Below are positions 45,241 to 54,128 of a stretch of DNA of 64,000 nucleotides, piece after piece (the stretch's first letter is position 1; each line of letters starts with the position of its first letter). The notes under the pieces are model-generated. The model did not search any database, was not told where the DNA came from, and was given only the letters and a program-made list of their open reading frames with translations. Position numbers and translations under genes: made by a program. The DNA is from Dehalococcoidia bacterium (GTDB lineage: Bacteria > Chloroflexota > Dehalococcoidia > E44-bin15), in NCBI GenBank assembly GCA_035528575.1, contig DATKYK010000016.1:1-64000 (forward strand). Reading direction: 5' to 3'.

Positions 45241-45771
45241 GTGAAGAAGGGAACCTATGCCCTTATTATGGAGCTTGGAAGTGAGACCAGCATCGCCGTG
45301 GGTAGGCTGGGCCGGAGGAGTGGAGAGAGCGAAATTACCTTCCCTCGAGGCTGCTACGTCTATTTTGGCAGCGCTCACGGCGGACTCCGAGGAAGGGTGA
45401 GTCGCCATCTAGAGAGTGAAGGGGCTAAGGGCAGTGGGGGGAGTCGGAAAAAGCGTTTTCACTGGCATATCGATTATCTGGTCCAGTTTGTCCAGGTGCT
45501 GGAGGTCTGGTATGCGCTTGAGGGGGAGCAGGGTGAATGGCGAGTGCGGGAAGAGAACCTGGAGTGTTTATGGTGCCAGGCTGCCAGGGAACTGCCGCAA
45601 GCTCAATTTCTCATACCGGGTTTTGGCTCCTCCGACTGCCGCTGCCCGTCACACCTGATCTACTTCCCCGCGCCGCCTCCCTTCGCGCTTTTTCGCCAGT
45701 TACTTGAGGAGCGAGGCTATGGGGCGATAAGAACATCCACCCATGATTTCATGTTTCGCATGGAAGATTAG
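45241..45771 (+). CDS. GIY-YIG-like DUF123 family protein
   Basis: This 176-residue protein starts at a GTG (45241) and matches DUF123: KGTYALIMEL, FPRGCYVYFGSAHGGLRGRV near 35-55 and HWHIDYL near 78, as in the GIY-YIG-related domain of some endonuclease III fusions. It is a likely metal-dependent nuclease or nucleic-acid-binding protein, but its role is not known. It stands alone, in opposite direction to both neighbours. Confidence 0.88.
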   Translation: MKKGTYALIMELGSETSIAVGRLGRRSGESEITFPRGCYVYFGSAHGGLRGRVSRHLESEGAKGSGGSRKKRFHWHIDYLVQFVQVLEVWYALEGEQGEWRVREENLECLWCQAARELPQAQFLIPGFGSSDCRCPSHLIYFPAPPPFALFRQLLEERGYGAIRTSTHDFMFRMED

Positions 45772-45788
45772 TCAGGTTTGCTATCCCT

Positions 45789-47126
45789 TTACTTTTCTTC
45801 CTCCCTTTTATTTCGCCACCAGCCTTTGAGCCGCCTCTCGACCTCATTTTCGAACCCCTGGTTACTAGGCAAATAGTAGCGCTTTCCCCTGAGGGCATCG
45901 GGGAGGTTCTGCTGCTTCACAAAATGGCCGGGGAAATCATGGGCATACTTATATCCCTTGCCATATCCCTGCTCCTTCATGAGGCCGGTTACCGGATTAC
46001 GGAGATGGAGAGGGACAGGGTCGTTTCGTGTCTTCTCAACGTCCCGCTGTACGTTGGAGTAGGCGCTATACAGCGAGTTGCTCTTAGGTGCCGTAGCCAG
46101 ATACACCGCCGCCTCTGCCAGGGCCAGGTTCCCCTCGGGCATGCCGATGAAGTGCACCGCCTGCTGCGCCGCCATCGCCACCACCAGAGCCTGGGGATCA
46201 GCCATGCCCACATCCTCGGAGGCGAACCTCACCAGCCGACGCGCCACATAGAGCGGGTCTTCGCCCGCCTCCAGCATACGCCCCAGCCAGTATAGAGCGG
46301 CATCGGGATCGGAGCCGCGAAGCGACTTATGGAGCGCCGAGATAATATCGTAGTGCTGGTCACCAGCCTTATCGTATAGCAGGGCGCGATGCTGTAGCGC
46401 ATCCTCGATGGTAGGCAAAGGTATCTTCCGTTGGCCCTTGGTATCTGGCTCGGTGGCGATGGTTGCCATCTCCAGCGCATTGAGTGCAATTCGGGCATCG
46501 CCGTTGGCCATTACTACCAGGTGCTCCAGGGCATCCTCATCGAGCTTCACCCCCATCTTGCCCAGGCCGCGCTCCTCATCGGCTATCGCCCGCTCTACGA
46601 TTACACGTATCTCATCGTTTGTTAAGGTGTTGAGGGTGAAGACCCGGGTGCGGGAGAGGAGGGGGGAGATAACCTCGAAGGAGGGATTCTCGGTAGTGGC
46701 GCCAATGAGGGTGATGGTACCATCCTCCACATGGGGGAGGATGACGTCCTGCTGCGCCTTGTTAAATCGGTGTATCTCGTCGATGAATAGTATTGTCCTC
46801 TGGCCATACATACCGCCCCGCTCTCCCGCCTCCTCGATGATGCGCCTGAGGTCGGCCACACCGGCGTTTACGGCGCTTATGGGACTGAAATGAGATTTAG
46901 TGATGCTGGCAATGATGCGGGCCAGTGTGGTCTTGCCGCTTCCCGGAGGCCCCCAGAAGATGATGGACATAAGCTGGTCGGCCTCGATGGTCTTCCTGAG
47001 TACCCGCCTCTGTCCCACGATGTGCTCCTGCCCGACAAACTCCTCGAAGCTGCGGGGCCTCATCCTCGCCGCCAGCGGCGCCCCCTTTTCCATCTGCTGC
47101 TGCCTGAAATCCTCAAACAGCGTCAC
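45789..47126 (-). CDS. rarA: Replication-associated recombination protein A (AAA+ ATPase)
   Basis: This 445-residue AAA+ protein has Walker A GPPGSGKT at 59-66, Walker B ILFIDEIHRF near 117, the sensor 1 block GATTENPSFEV and the MgsA C-terminal domain (SLRGSDPDAALYWLGRMLEAG, GYKYAHDFPGHFVKQQ). It acts at stalled replication forks. The start is GTG at 47126 and overlaps the stop of the TPR gene's C-terminal part by 14 bases, so the two were translationally coupled. Confidence 0.95.
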   Translation of the reverse strand: MTLFEDFRQQQMEKGAPLAARMRPRSFEEFVGQEHIVGQRRVLRKTIEADQLMSIIFWGPPGSGKTTLARIIASITKSHFSPISAVNAGVADLRRIIEEAGERGGMYGQRTILFIDEIHRFNKAQQDVILPHVEDGTITLIGATTENPSFEVISPLLSRTRVFTLNTLTNDEIRVIVERAIADEERGLGKMGVKLDEDALEHLVVMANGDARIALNALEMATIATEPDTKGQRKIPLPTIEDALQHRALLYDKAGDQHYDIISALHKSLRGSDPDAALYWLGRMLEAGEDPLYVARRLVRFASEDVGMADPQALVVAMAAQQAVHFIGMPEGNLALAEAAVYLATAPKSNSLYSAYSNVQRDVEKTRNDPVPLHLRNPVTGLMKEQGYGKGYKYAHDFPGHFVKQQNLPDALRGKRYYLPSNQGFENEVERRLKGWWRNKREEEK

Positions 47127-47652
47127 TGTCCTGGCCTCCGCTGCTCTTTATACTTTTCCGCATTTTTGCGATATGCTGTTTTATCTGCTCTATCTCTCTA
47201 TTAGCACCAATCTCCTCAAATAGCGTCAGAGCTTGCTTTAGATGCTCTAACGCTTTATCAGACTGACCTTTATCTTGGTATAGCACACCAATGTTACCCA
47301 GTCCTGTGGCCTCCCCCTCTCTTCGCCCTATCTCCCGATTAACCTTGAGCGACTGCTGGTGATAATGGAGGGCCTTGTCCAGCTCCCCCTTTATACGGTA
47401 TATCAGCCCGATGTTGCCCAGTTGATTAGCTTCACCCTCTCTTCGCCCTATCTCCCGATTAATCTTGAGCGACTGCTGGTGATAATCGAGGGCCTTATCC
47501 AGCTCCCCCTTTATACGGTATATATTCCCGATGTTGCCCAGTTGGCTAGCCTCCCCCGTTTTTCGCCCTATCTCCCTATTTATATTGAGCGCCTGCTGGT
47601 GGTAGTCGAGTGCCTTGTCCAGCTCCCCCTTATTCTTATATATAAGACCTAT
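47113..47652 (-). pseudogene. C-terminal part of the TPR protein, out of frame with its N-terminus
   Basis: This continues the TPR gene in another frame after a single extra base near 47652: the other repeats read CGATGTTGCC on the plus strand, this one CTATTGTTGCC. Four further repeats of exactly 120 bases (40 codons) follow, then a tail (EQIKQHIAKMRKSIKSSGG) and a stop at 47113-47115, 14 bases inside rarA. The frame is otherwise open, so the shift is either a recent mutation or a sequence error. Confidence 0.75.
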
Positions 47653-48538
47653 TGTTGCCTAAGGCATTGGCTTCTCCCCATCTACGGCCTATTTCCTTTT
47701 CTATCTTAAACACCTGCTCGTATAATTCGAGGGCCTTGTCCAGCTCCCCCTTTGTCTGGTATATATTCCCGATGTTGCCCAGGGCTGAGGCTTGCCCCTC
47801 TTTTATCCCTATCTCCCTATTAATCTTGAGCGACTGCTGGTGGTAGTCAAGGGCCTTATCCAGCTCCCCCTTTATACGGTATATAACCCCGATGTTGCCC
47901 CGCGCTGAGGCCTCCCCCTCTTTTTTCCCTATCTCTTTAAATATCTTTAACGCCTGCTGGAGATAATCGAGGGCCTTGTCCAGCTCCCCCTTGGTCTGGT
48001 ATATATTCCCGATGTTGCCTAGTGCCGCTGCCAGTCCTTCCTTGTCATTCTCTTCTTTTGCTGCTGTTTCCGCCTTTCTGTATTCTCCTTCTGCTTCTTC
48101 AAAATCGCTCAGGCTGTGATAGCAGTTGCCAATGAGAAGGTAAAGCGCCATCCTTTCGCTCGGCGACATGTTAGGCTCGAAGCTTGCCTCAAAATATGGT
48201 ATGGCATCACGATAATTATTATTTTTAGTGAGCACGGCGGCTTGCTCAAGATTTTTCAGCCTCTCTTCGCCCGCTCTTCTAACTACACCATCTAAAGCGG
48301 TAGCTATATCTTGCCCAAAGCCTTCACGGAGGTTTTGCTCCAACTCATCAATTTTTTGCTCAACTCGCTCAACCGTATCGGCAGTTTGTTGCTGCATTGT
48401 CTCTAAAGAAGGAATATGTTTCTTCAATCCCAGCCGCACCAAGATTCGTTTCCAACCGAATTTGAATATTGCTAGTATTATTGTAACTATTAATCCTACG
48501 ACGACACCAGTTACTATGCCGAATATTGTCCAGTCCAT
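47636..48538 (-). CDS. Membrane-anchored TPR protein (frameshifted near 3' end of this frame)
   Basis: This 300-residue frame begins with a membrane span (about 6-26), then a coiled coil (TVERVEQKIDELEQNLREG) and TPRs: one short pair at 100-165, and then 40-residue repeats with KGELDKALDYLQQALKI. The repeats are nearly identical at DNA level with an exact 120-base period, typical of unequal exchange. The frame ends at an abnormal GNNRSYI because of a one-base insertion; with that base removed the protein would be about 475 residues and reach 47113. TPRs bind partner proteins. It is directly upstream of rarA. Confidence 0.82.
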   Translation of the reverse strand: MDWTIFGIVTGVVVGLIVTIILAIFKFGWKRILVRLGLKKHIPSLETMQQQTADTVERVEQKIDELEQNLREGFGQDIATALDGVVRRAGEERLKNLEQAAVLTKNNNYRDAIPYFEASFEPNMSPSERMALYLLIGNCYHSLSDFEEAEGEYRKAETAAKEENDKEGLAAALGNIGNIYQTKGELDKALDYLQQALKIFKEIGKKEGEASARGNIGVIYRIKGELDKALDYHQQSLKINREIGIKEGQASALGNIGNIYQTKGELDKALELYEQVFKIEKEIGRRWGEANALGNNRSYI

Positions 48539-48597
48539 GAGCGCTACCTGTAACTCTTCACCTTAAACCGATAGAACTGCACCAGCTAGTAATGCGC

Positions 48598-48867
48598 TTA
48601 AAATAGCTCCTCTACACCTTCGTAGGTGCGCTCGCAGCGCTTCGCTACCTTGCCCACGATAACCAGTCGGTCTTTATCGAAAACAGCATAAACAATCCGC
48701 CAGTCTCCAACCCGGATTCGATAGATGGGGCCTATAATCTTTTTAGCACCGTGTGGTCTTGGGGTATTTCTTAAGCCTCGGATGACCGCTACCACCCGCT
48801 CCAGGTCATCACCGCTGAGCTTGTCCAGATCGCGCTGCGCTCGCCTGGTAAGCTCACGCCGATACAC
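48598..48867 (-). CDS. RelE/ParE-family toxin
   Basis: This 89-residue protein has the RelE/ParE fold pattern: RELTRRAQRDLDKLSGDD at the N-terminus, KIIGPIYRIRVGDWRIVYAV near 42-62 and the strand DRLVIVGKVAKRCERTYE at the end. RelE members cleave mRNA on the ribosome, while ParE members block gyrase; the conserved RIRVGDWRIVY fits RelE-like enzymes. The start is GTG at 48867 and overlaps the antitoxin by 14 bases. Confidence 0.9.
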   Translation of the reverse strand: MYRRELTRRAQRDLDKLSGDDLERVVAVIRGLRNTPRPHGAKKIIGPIYRIRVGDWRIVYAVFDKDRLVIVGKVAKRCERTYEGVEELF

Positions 48868-49093
48868 GCGCCTTCCTCTGCCTCAGGTACTCCTCCAGAT
48901 CTAACGCTGAGCCGGGGTCGGCACGGTATTTGGCCAGCTCCTCCTCCATGTCCCTGATATCTTCTAAATCCTCTTTATAAGCCTGGTCGATGGCCCTTCG
49001 AATCAGCTCGGCGATGGAGGTCCTGGCTTCAAATGCTAGCCGTTTGAGCCCCTCATGGGTCTCCTCCGGCAGATAAATCATTGTCTTTTTCAT
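48854..49093 (-). CDS. Ribbon-helix-helix antitoxin
   Basis: This 79-residue protein has an RHH DNA-binding N-terminus (KKTMIYLPEETHEGLKRLAF, TSIAELIRRAID) and an acidic C-terminal part (DIRDMEEELAKYRADPG) that would wrap the toxin. It is the first gene of the toxin-antitoxin pair. Antitoxins of this type repress their own promoter; a palindrome at 49129 lies just upstream of the start. Confidence 0.9.
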   Translation of the reverse strand: MKKTMIYLPEETHEGLKRLAFEARTSIAELIRRAIDQAYKEDLEDIRDMEEELAKYRADPGSALDLEEYLRQRKARVSA

Positions 49094-49128
49094 TCTCCGC
49101 TCCTATCACTGCTCTTGCATATATCAAA

Positions 49129-49140
49129 ACATATATATGT
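49129..49140. promoter_or_regulatory. Candidate operator of the toxin-antitoxin pair
   Basis: ACATATATATGT is a perfect 12-base palindrome 36 bases upstream of the antitoxin start, followed by a further ATATGTC repeat. RHH antitoxins bind short palindromes of this size; the role is inferred. Confidence 0.45.
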
Positions 49141-49157
49141 CTATATGTCAATAGTTA

Positions 49158-49280
49158 GAGAGCGCTGAAATAGTCTCAATCAACCCCCTAAATCCCCCAA
49201 TCTTGGGGGATTTTTTAAAGCTGGGGGATGCCCCCAGACCCCCGGCAGGAAGTATCCTGCATCTCTTTTTCAGCAATCTC
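49158..49280 (+). repeat. MITE-like element, copy D
   Basis: This 123-base copy starts GAGAGCGCTGAAATAGTCTC and ends CTCTTTTTCAGCAATCTC, in the same orientation as copy B at 35062 and very similar to it throughout (CAATCAACCCCCTAAATCCC, CTTTTTAAAGCTGGGGGAT-like centre). It lies just upstream of the toxin-antitoxin promoter. Confidence 0.85.
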
Positions 49281-49346
49281 ATTCACGTTAACTACCTTAA
49301 TCCGCGGGTCGAAAGAGAAGATTGCTCGATTTCCATCGTATATGTC

Positions 49347-49419
49347 ATTGCCCGACTTGATCGGGCAATCCAGGGATTGTCTCAGCATGCTTCCTGGATC
49401 ATCCGGTCAAGCCGGATGA
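49347..49419. repeat. Two adjacent palindromes
   Basis: ATTGCCCGACTTGATCGGGCAAT at 49347-49369 and TCATCCGGTCAAGCCGGATGA at 49399-49419 are each near-perfect hairpins, separated by 29 bases. Paired words of this kind are known as intergenic palindromic repeats in several bacterial phyla. I find no second copy in the window. Confidence 0.6.
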
Positions 49420-49541
49420 TGACCCCATAATCTGTGACCCTTTAATCCATGAATAGAGAGTCGAGCGGAAAGCTAAGCTGATTCGCTTGGATTATCACCC
49501 ATGGGGAGGCCTATTAAATCTGAACTCATGGATTAAGGTTA

Positions 49542-50861
49542 CTATCTATACCGCTTCACCTCAAACCGGTAGAGATGCACCGGCTCGTTGGGCTGGATGC
49601 CCGCCTTGGAGCGGCAGATCTCGATCTGATGGCGCACCGTATTAACCCCCTCGAGGTCAGGGAGCAGCAGCCCCTTTCTCCCTCCGCTCTTTACGATTAC
49701 GCCGTATCTCTTGGGGTCAAGCTCAGCCTCGCTCTCCACTGGCTCAGGTGCGGTGAGGACATCTACGCTGTATTCCAGGTCGGATAGCTCGCCTGGGGTT
49801 ACCTGGGAGAATCGATGGTCCCGGGTGGCTGAACTGATGGCATTGGTGATTATTTCCTCTGCCACATTCTCCTTCGCCGGCTCATAAGTGCCGATGCAGC
49901 CCCGGAGCATGCCACCGACCTTCAAGGAAACAAATACCCCGGCACGCTCCATCATCTCCGGTGTTAGCTCCTTAGGCCGGGGAATGGTCCTATCCCGCAC
50001 ATAGCCCTCGATGGTCTGCTTCGCCAATCTTACCAGCGGGTGCATCGGGCCAGGGTTCTCCACCTGTAATGCTGCCACGAGGTAGCCCACGCCAAACGGC
50101 CCCTCATATGAAAGAACGCTCGTTTTCACCGGTAGCCCCTCTAGAGCACCTAACATGATGCCGATGGAGCGAAGGCCGCACTCACCGGCATGCTCAATAA
50201 GCTCCTCATCCATATTCAGGATTGCCTGGACATCGTAGGAGGCAATGGCTTCGACCAGCTTCTCATCGAATACCTTTCCATCAGGGTGAAAGCCAGCGGG
50301 TGCACTCGGTATCAGTCGATGGGAGAGGTCGCCACTGGCGATAATAGCCACCCGCTTCCCCAGCCTCTCGGCCGCCCGCTGTAGCGCACGCCCAAAGGCG
50401 AAATGTCTCTCCAGAGGGAGCCAGCAAAATGTCAGCGGCACGAGATTAGCACCTGACATACATTTTGCCAGAAAATATATTGGCACCAGCACTCCGTGAT
50501 CCAGTTCGTACCCACTCTCGCCAATGGACCGAAGTGGGATATTGTCCGCCCTTGCCTCCTCTTGAATAGCCGTCACCGCCTCGAGGTCGTTCTCGAAATA
50601 GTAGTCGGGGCCGCCTGCTCCCCAGCTCCGCATGTCGCCCGAGGAGGACCTTGCCGTAGCTATCCCCATGGCATCGTGATGATAGGCACCATGGGGGCTG
50701 ATCACGAAAACCGTCTCGGGGCGATTTTGAGCCAACTGCTCACTGAGCTTCTCCATTGCATCACTTGTCGCCTTGACTTCCCGCTCTGACCCACTACCGA
50801 CATCGGGAAAAAGGAGAGGGGGATGTGGTGCAATGCACCCAAAAGTAATCCCGGCCATCAC
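49542..50861 (-). CDS. AmmeMemoRadiSam system protein: Memo-like and AMMECR1 domains fused
   Basis: Residues 1-265 form a LigB/Memo-like domain (class III extradiol dioxygenase fold) with [21 protein letters not shown] and [13 protein letters not shown], and residues 270-439 an AMMECR1 domain ([21 protein letters not shown] near 320-340, [20 protein letters not shown]). In many genomes these are separate genes, and they are often fused. The radical SAM partner lies upstream with a 4-base overlap. Memo binds metal through His residues. The system is thought to modify a biomolecule, but its product is not settled. Confidence 0.9.
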   Translation of the reverse strand: MMAGITFGCIAPHPPLLFPDVGSGSEREVKATSDAMEKLSEQLAQNRPETVFVISPHGAYHHDAMGIATARSSSGDMRSWGAGGPDYYFENDLEAVTAIQEEARADNIPLRSIGESGYELDHGVLVPIYFLAKCMSGANLVPLTFCWLPLERHFAFGRALQRAAERLGKRVAIIASGDLSHRLIPSAPAGFHPDGKVFDEKLVEAIASYDVQAILNMDEELIEHAGECGLRSIGIMLGALEGLPVKTSVLSYEGPFGVGYLVAALQVENPGPMHPLVRLAKQTIEGYVRDRTIPRPKELTPEMMERAGVFVSLKVGGMLRGCIGTYEPAKENVAEEIITNAISSATRDHRFSQVTPGELSDLEYSVDVLTAPEPVESEAELDPKRYGVIVKSGGRKGLLLPDLEGVNTVRHQIEICRSKAGIQPNEPVHLYRFEVKRYR

Positions 50862-51892
50862 TCACCTCCTGCTCGGATCATCATATTGAGATCGGCGCCG
50901 CAAAAGCGGCACCTGGAACCATCCAGACCAACTATATTTATATGATAGCCCATCCTGCCGACTATCCGGTTGCCGCAGGAGTAGCAGAAAGTGTTCTCAT
51001 TCTCATGACCGGGCACATTACCCGCATAAACAAATCGAAGCCCAACCCTTTTACCGATATCATAGGCATGATCCAGTGTAGCTACTGGTGTAGGGGACAG
51101 GTTAAGCATTAGGTTCTGAGGGTAGAAGCGGGTGACGTGCCAGGGGGTCAGTTCCCCCAGATTATCGCGGACCCAGGTAGCGATGCCCTCGAGCTGCTCA
51201 TCGTCATCGTTCATGGTGGGTATCACATTGGTCACAACCTCGACATGCATCCCCCACTTGTGCTTAGCGCGCTCGGTTACCTCAAGAATTCCCTGCCAGC
51301 GAGTGACCTTTGCCAGATCCCGGTAGAGGCGGTCGGTGAATCCTTTTACATCGACACAGTATCCATCAAGATAGGGGCCGATCATGTCTAGAGCCTCTGG
51401 GGTGATATATCCATTGGTCACATAGACAGTATAAAGGTCATTCTCCTTGGCCAGCTTCGCCGAATCCAGGGTATACTCAAACCATATACTGGGCTCATTA
51501 TAGGTCCATGCAATCCCCTGGCAACGTTCTCTTTTTGCCCTGGAAATGGCCTCCTGCGGAGAGATGTTGCGTGATCCCTCTAAAAAGGAGGGGTCGGCAC
51601 AGGAGATCTGCCAGTTCTGGCAGTGCCTGCAATGAAAATTGCATCCCCATGTGCCCAATGAGAAGACCTGGCTTCCTGGGAAGAAGTGGAACAGGGGCTT
51701 CTTCTCGATGGGGTCTACTGCTACCGAAGAGACCTCGGCATAGTTCAAGTCATAGAGCATGCCGTCGCTGTTACGGCGCATCCGACAAACACCAAGCTTG
51801 CCGGGGCTAATGGTGCATCGCCACTGGCAGGTATGGCACCTAACCCTGGAGCCGGGGAGTTTCTCATAAAGCAATGCCTCACGCATCTCCAT
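50858..51892 (-). CDS. amrS: AmmeMemoRadiSam system radical SAM enzyme
   Basis: This 344-residue radical SAM protein has the cluster motif CNFHCRHC (C84, C88, C91), an N-terminal Cys set (C19, C22, C26, C36) and a C-terminal zinc-type pair (CYSCGN and CRFCGADL). It matches the PflA-like radical SAM enzyme of the AmmeMemoRadiSam set: [25 protein letters not shown] and [12 protein letters not shown]. It is first in the operon. The target of the radical chemistry is unknown. Confidence 0.92.
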   Translation of the reverse strand: MEMREALLYEKLPGSRVRCHTCQWRCTISPGKLGVCRMRRNSDGMLYDLNYAEVSSVAVDPIEKKPLFHFFPGSQVFSLGTWGCNFHCRHCQNWQISCADPSFLEGSRNISPQEAISRAKRERCQGIAWTYNEPSIWFEYTLDSAKLAKENDLYTVYVTNGYITPEALDMIGPYLDGYCVDVKGFTDRLYRDLAKVTRWQGILEVTERAKHKWGMHVEVVTNVIPTMNDDDEQLEGIATWVRDNLGELTPWHVTRFYPQNLMLNLSPTPVATLDHAYDIGKRVGLRFVYAGNVPGHENENTFCYSCGNRIVGRMGYHINIVGLDGSRCRFCGADLNMMIRAGGE

Positions 51893-52137
51893 CTCCCCCT
51901 CCCATATTCTAACATATTTAGTATGCAGTGCAACCCGATGTTAAGACATCTATGAAACCAAATAACCCCCCGTTCTTCTGGGGCAATCGCATTGCTAAAC
52001 TTGACTGTCCAGCCTCACGTTGATAGACTAGTTCAGCGCTATAGATCCGAAAATTATTTGTATATGGCGCCGGGATACTTCCATAAGTTAAACGCCGATT
52101 CGATAGCCTTGTAAACATAGCGCAAAGTTGTGAATAT

Positions 52138-52746
52138 ATGGTTGTTATTGGTCTTACCGGCGGAATCCTCAGCGGAAAGAGCACCATATCGAGGATGCTC
52201 GCCGAAAAAGGGGCTGTAATCATGGATGCCGATAAGATTGGGCATGAGGCCTATAAGCCCCGTACCAAGACCTGGCAAGAGCTGCGAGATGCCTTTGGCG
52301 ATGGCATCCTTAAGAAAAACGGTGAGATAGACCGCAAGAGGCTAGGTGAAATCGTATTCGCTGATCCCGATACACTTATCCGGCTCAATAGGATTGTGCA
52401 TCCGCGGATGCGTGAGATGATGCGGGAAGAGATCGATTGCCTGAAGGTGGAGGGAGTCGATGTGGTGGTACTGGAGGCCGCGGTGCTTATCGAGGCAAGC
52501 TGGACCGACCTGGTCGATGAGGTTTGGGTCGCTGTTGCCCCCGAGCAGGTGGTGGTCAAGCGCCTAGAGGAACGTGGCGGGCTTAGCGAGGAGCAGGCAC
52601 GGGCACGTATCCGCTCCCAGATTTCCACCGAGGAAAGGGCGAAGCACGCCGATATAATAATAGACACCGATTGCGAACTCTCTGAGGTCAGAGCTAGAAT
52701 CGAGGAACTCTGGGAGACGCTTAAAAATAGGGAGGGTTATCATTGA
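52138..52746 (+). CDS. coaE: Dephospho-CoA kinase
   Basis: This 202-residue enzyme makes the last step of CoA synthesis. The P-loop is GGILSGKST at about residues 8-16, DADKIGHEAY follows near 32 and the lid/adenine region holds RLEERGGLSEEQARARI near 138. The last base pair overlap TTGA joins it to the next gene. No strong ribosome site precedes the ATG. Its position before an acyl-CoA ligase subunit and a CoA-diphosphatase makes this a CoA-centred operon. Confidence 0.95.
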   Translation: MVVIGLTGGILSGKSTISRMLAEKGAVIMDADKIGHEAYKPRTKTWQELRDAFGDGILKKNGEIDRKRLGEIVFADPDTLIRLNRIVHPRMREMMREEIDCLKVEGVDVVVLEAAVLIEASWTDLVDEVWVAVAPEQVVVKRLEERGGLSEEQARARIRSQISTEERAKHADIIIDTDCELSEVRARIEELWETLKNREGYH

Positions 52747-54128
52747 ATACCATTGAGCTGATGAGGCGCTTCATGGAACCCAGGTCGGTGGCACTTGTGG
52801 GGCTCACCAGATCTACCGGTATAATGGGCTGGAATGTCCTCGAGCATTTGCTTAGCTATGGCTTTAAGGGTAATCTTTATCCGGTAAACCCCGCTGCCGA
52901 TGAGATTTTAGGATTGAAATGCTACCATAGTGTTAAAGAAATACCCGGCGATATCGACCTTGCCGTGATATTAACCCCGCGTTCCACGGTTCCGCGACTG
53001 GTTAAAGAGTGTACCGAGAGGGGGATCAAGGCGATTACGGTAGTGGGCCAGGGGTTTGCCGATAGCGATGAGGAGGGCAAGGAGCTGCAGGCGGAGCTTC
53101 TGCGCATCGCCAGGGAGGGCGGAGCCAGAATACTGGGGCCGAACACCTTCGGGACAGCGAACGCGTTTATTAACTTCAGCTCAGCTTATGTTCAGATGGA
53201 TATGAAGAAGGTCCCTACTGGTATTATCTGCCAGACGGGGATGTTTTTTGGCGGCCTGCCCAATTTTCCCATATTGGGTAAAGGCATCGATATAGGAAAT
53301 GCATGTGATATCGATTTTTCCGATGGGCTTGAATATTTCGAGGATGACCCCGAGGTCAAGGTGATCCTCCTCTATATTGAAGGTATGAGGGACGGCAAAA
53401 GGTTTTTGGATGTGGCCAGCCGGGTAGCGAAGAAAAAGCCAATTATCGCTCTCAAGTCGGGTCAGTCTGAGGAAGCTGCACAAGCTGCCCAATCTCACTC
53501 GGGCAGCCTTGCCGGCCGAGATGAGGTCTATGATGCCGCTTTCAGGCGATGTGGGGTGATTCGGGTGACCACTCCTGAGGAATTCGATGATCTCTCCAGA
53601 GCCTTTCTGCACTTGCCGTTGATGAAGGGGAGAGGCATTGGCATAATCACCAATACCGGCGGCGGCGGCATTATGGCAACCGATGCCTGCATGCGTCATA
53701 ACCTCGATATGGCTAAGCTCTCACCGGAGAGCTCTAGGAAATTGGATGCCATCGCCCCACCATGGCAGGATTTCGAAAACCCTGCCGATATCTGGCCTCC
53801 GTCAATGATTTCCGGACACCCCTTACCTGAGGTGATCCGCACTACAGTGGAGACATTTTTAGCCGATGATAACATACATGGCGTGATTATGATCATGCCT
53901 GGATTCCCCTTACAATATGCGCCCACCCTCTTTGACCCGGTCGTGCTCGACATCAAATTTGAAAAGCCCGCTGTTATATGGCTCTATGGAACTGATGTGG
54001 AGGGCTTCACAAGCTGGATAGAAAGAACAGGGAAAATCCTGTATTACCCGACCATGGATCGGGCGTTAAACGTCCTCTCCAGGCTCAACCAATATTACGA
54101 ATATCTAAATCGTGACGATGGCAGATAA
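52743..54128 (+). CDS. Acyl-CoA synthetase (NDP-forming), alpha-type subunit
   Basis: This 461-residue protein has a CoA-binding domain (SVALVGLTRSTGIMG near residue 15-30, LYPVNP) and two succinyl-CoA ligase-like domains, with the phosphohistidine motif SHSGSLAG near 245. It lacks the ATP-grasp (beta) domain, and no beta subunit lies nearby, so a partner must be encoded elsewhere if it is an active acetate-CoA ligase. The start is TTG overlapping the end of coaE. The Nudix gene overlaps its end by 17 bases. Confidence 0.87.
   Translation: MNTIELMRRFMEPRSVALVGLTRSTGIMGWNVLEHLLSYGFKGNLYPVNPAADEILGLKCYHSVKEIPGDIDLAVILTPRSTVPRLVKECTERGIKAITVVGQGFADSDEEGKELQAELLRIAREGGARILGPNTFGTANAFINFSSAYVQMDMKKVPTGIICQTGMFFGGLPNFPILGKGIDIGNACDIDFSDGLEYFEDDPEVKVILLYIEGMRDGKRFLDVASRVAKKKPIIALKSGQSEEAAQAAQSHSGSLAGRDEVYDAAFRRCGVIRVTTPEEFDDLSRAFLHLPLMKGRGIGIITNTGGGGIMATDACMRHNLDMAKLSPESSRKLDAIAPPWQDFENPADIWPPSMISGHPLPEVIRTTVETFLADDNIHGVIMIMPGFPLQYAPTLFDPVVLDIKFEKPAVIWLYGTDVEGFTSWIERTGKILYYPTMDRALNVLSRLNQYYEYLNRDDGR

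Noticed and set aside
47221-47700. Regular 120-base repeats considered as a CRISPR-like or satellite array
   Set aside because: The period is 40 codons and the minus strand encodes TPR units throughout.
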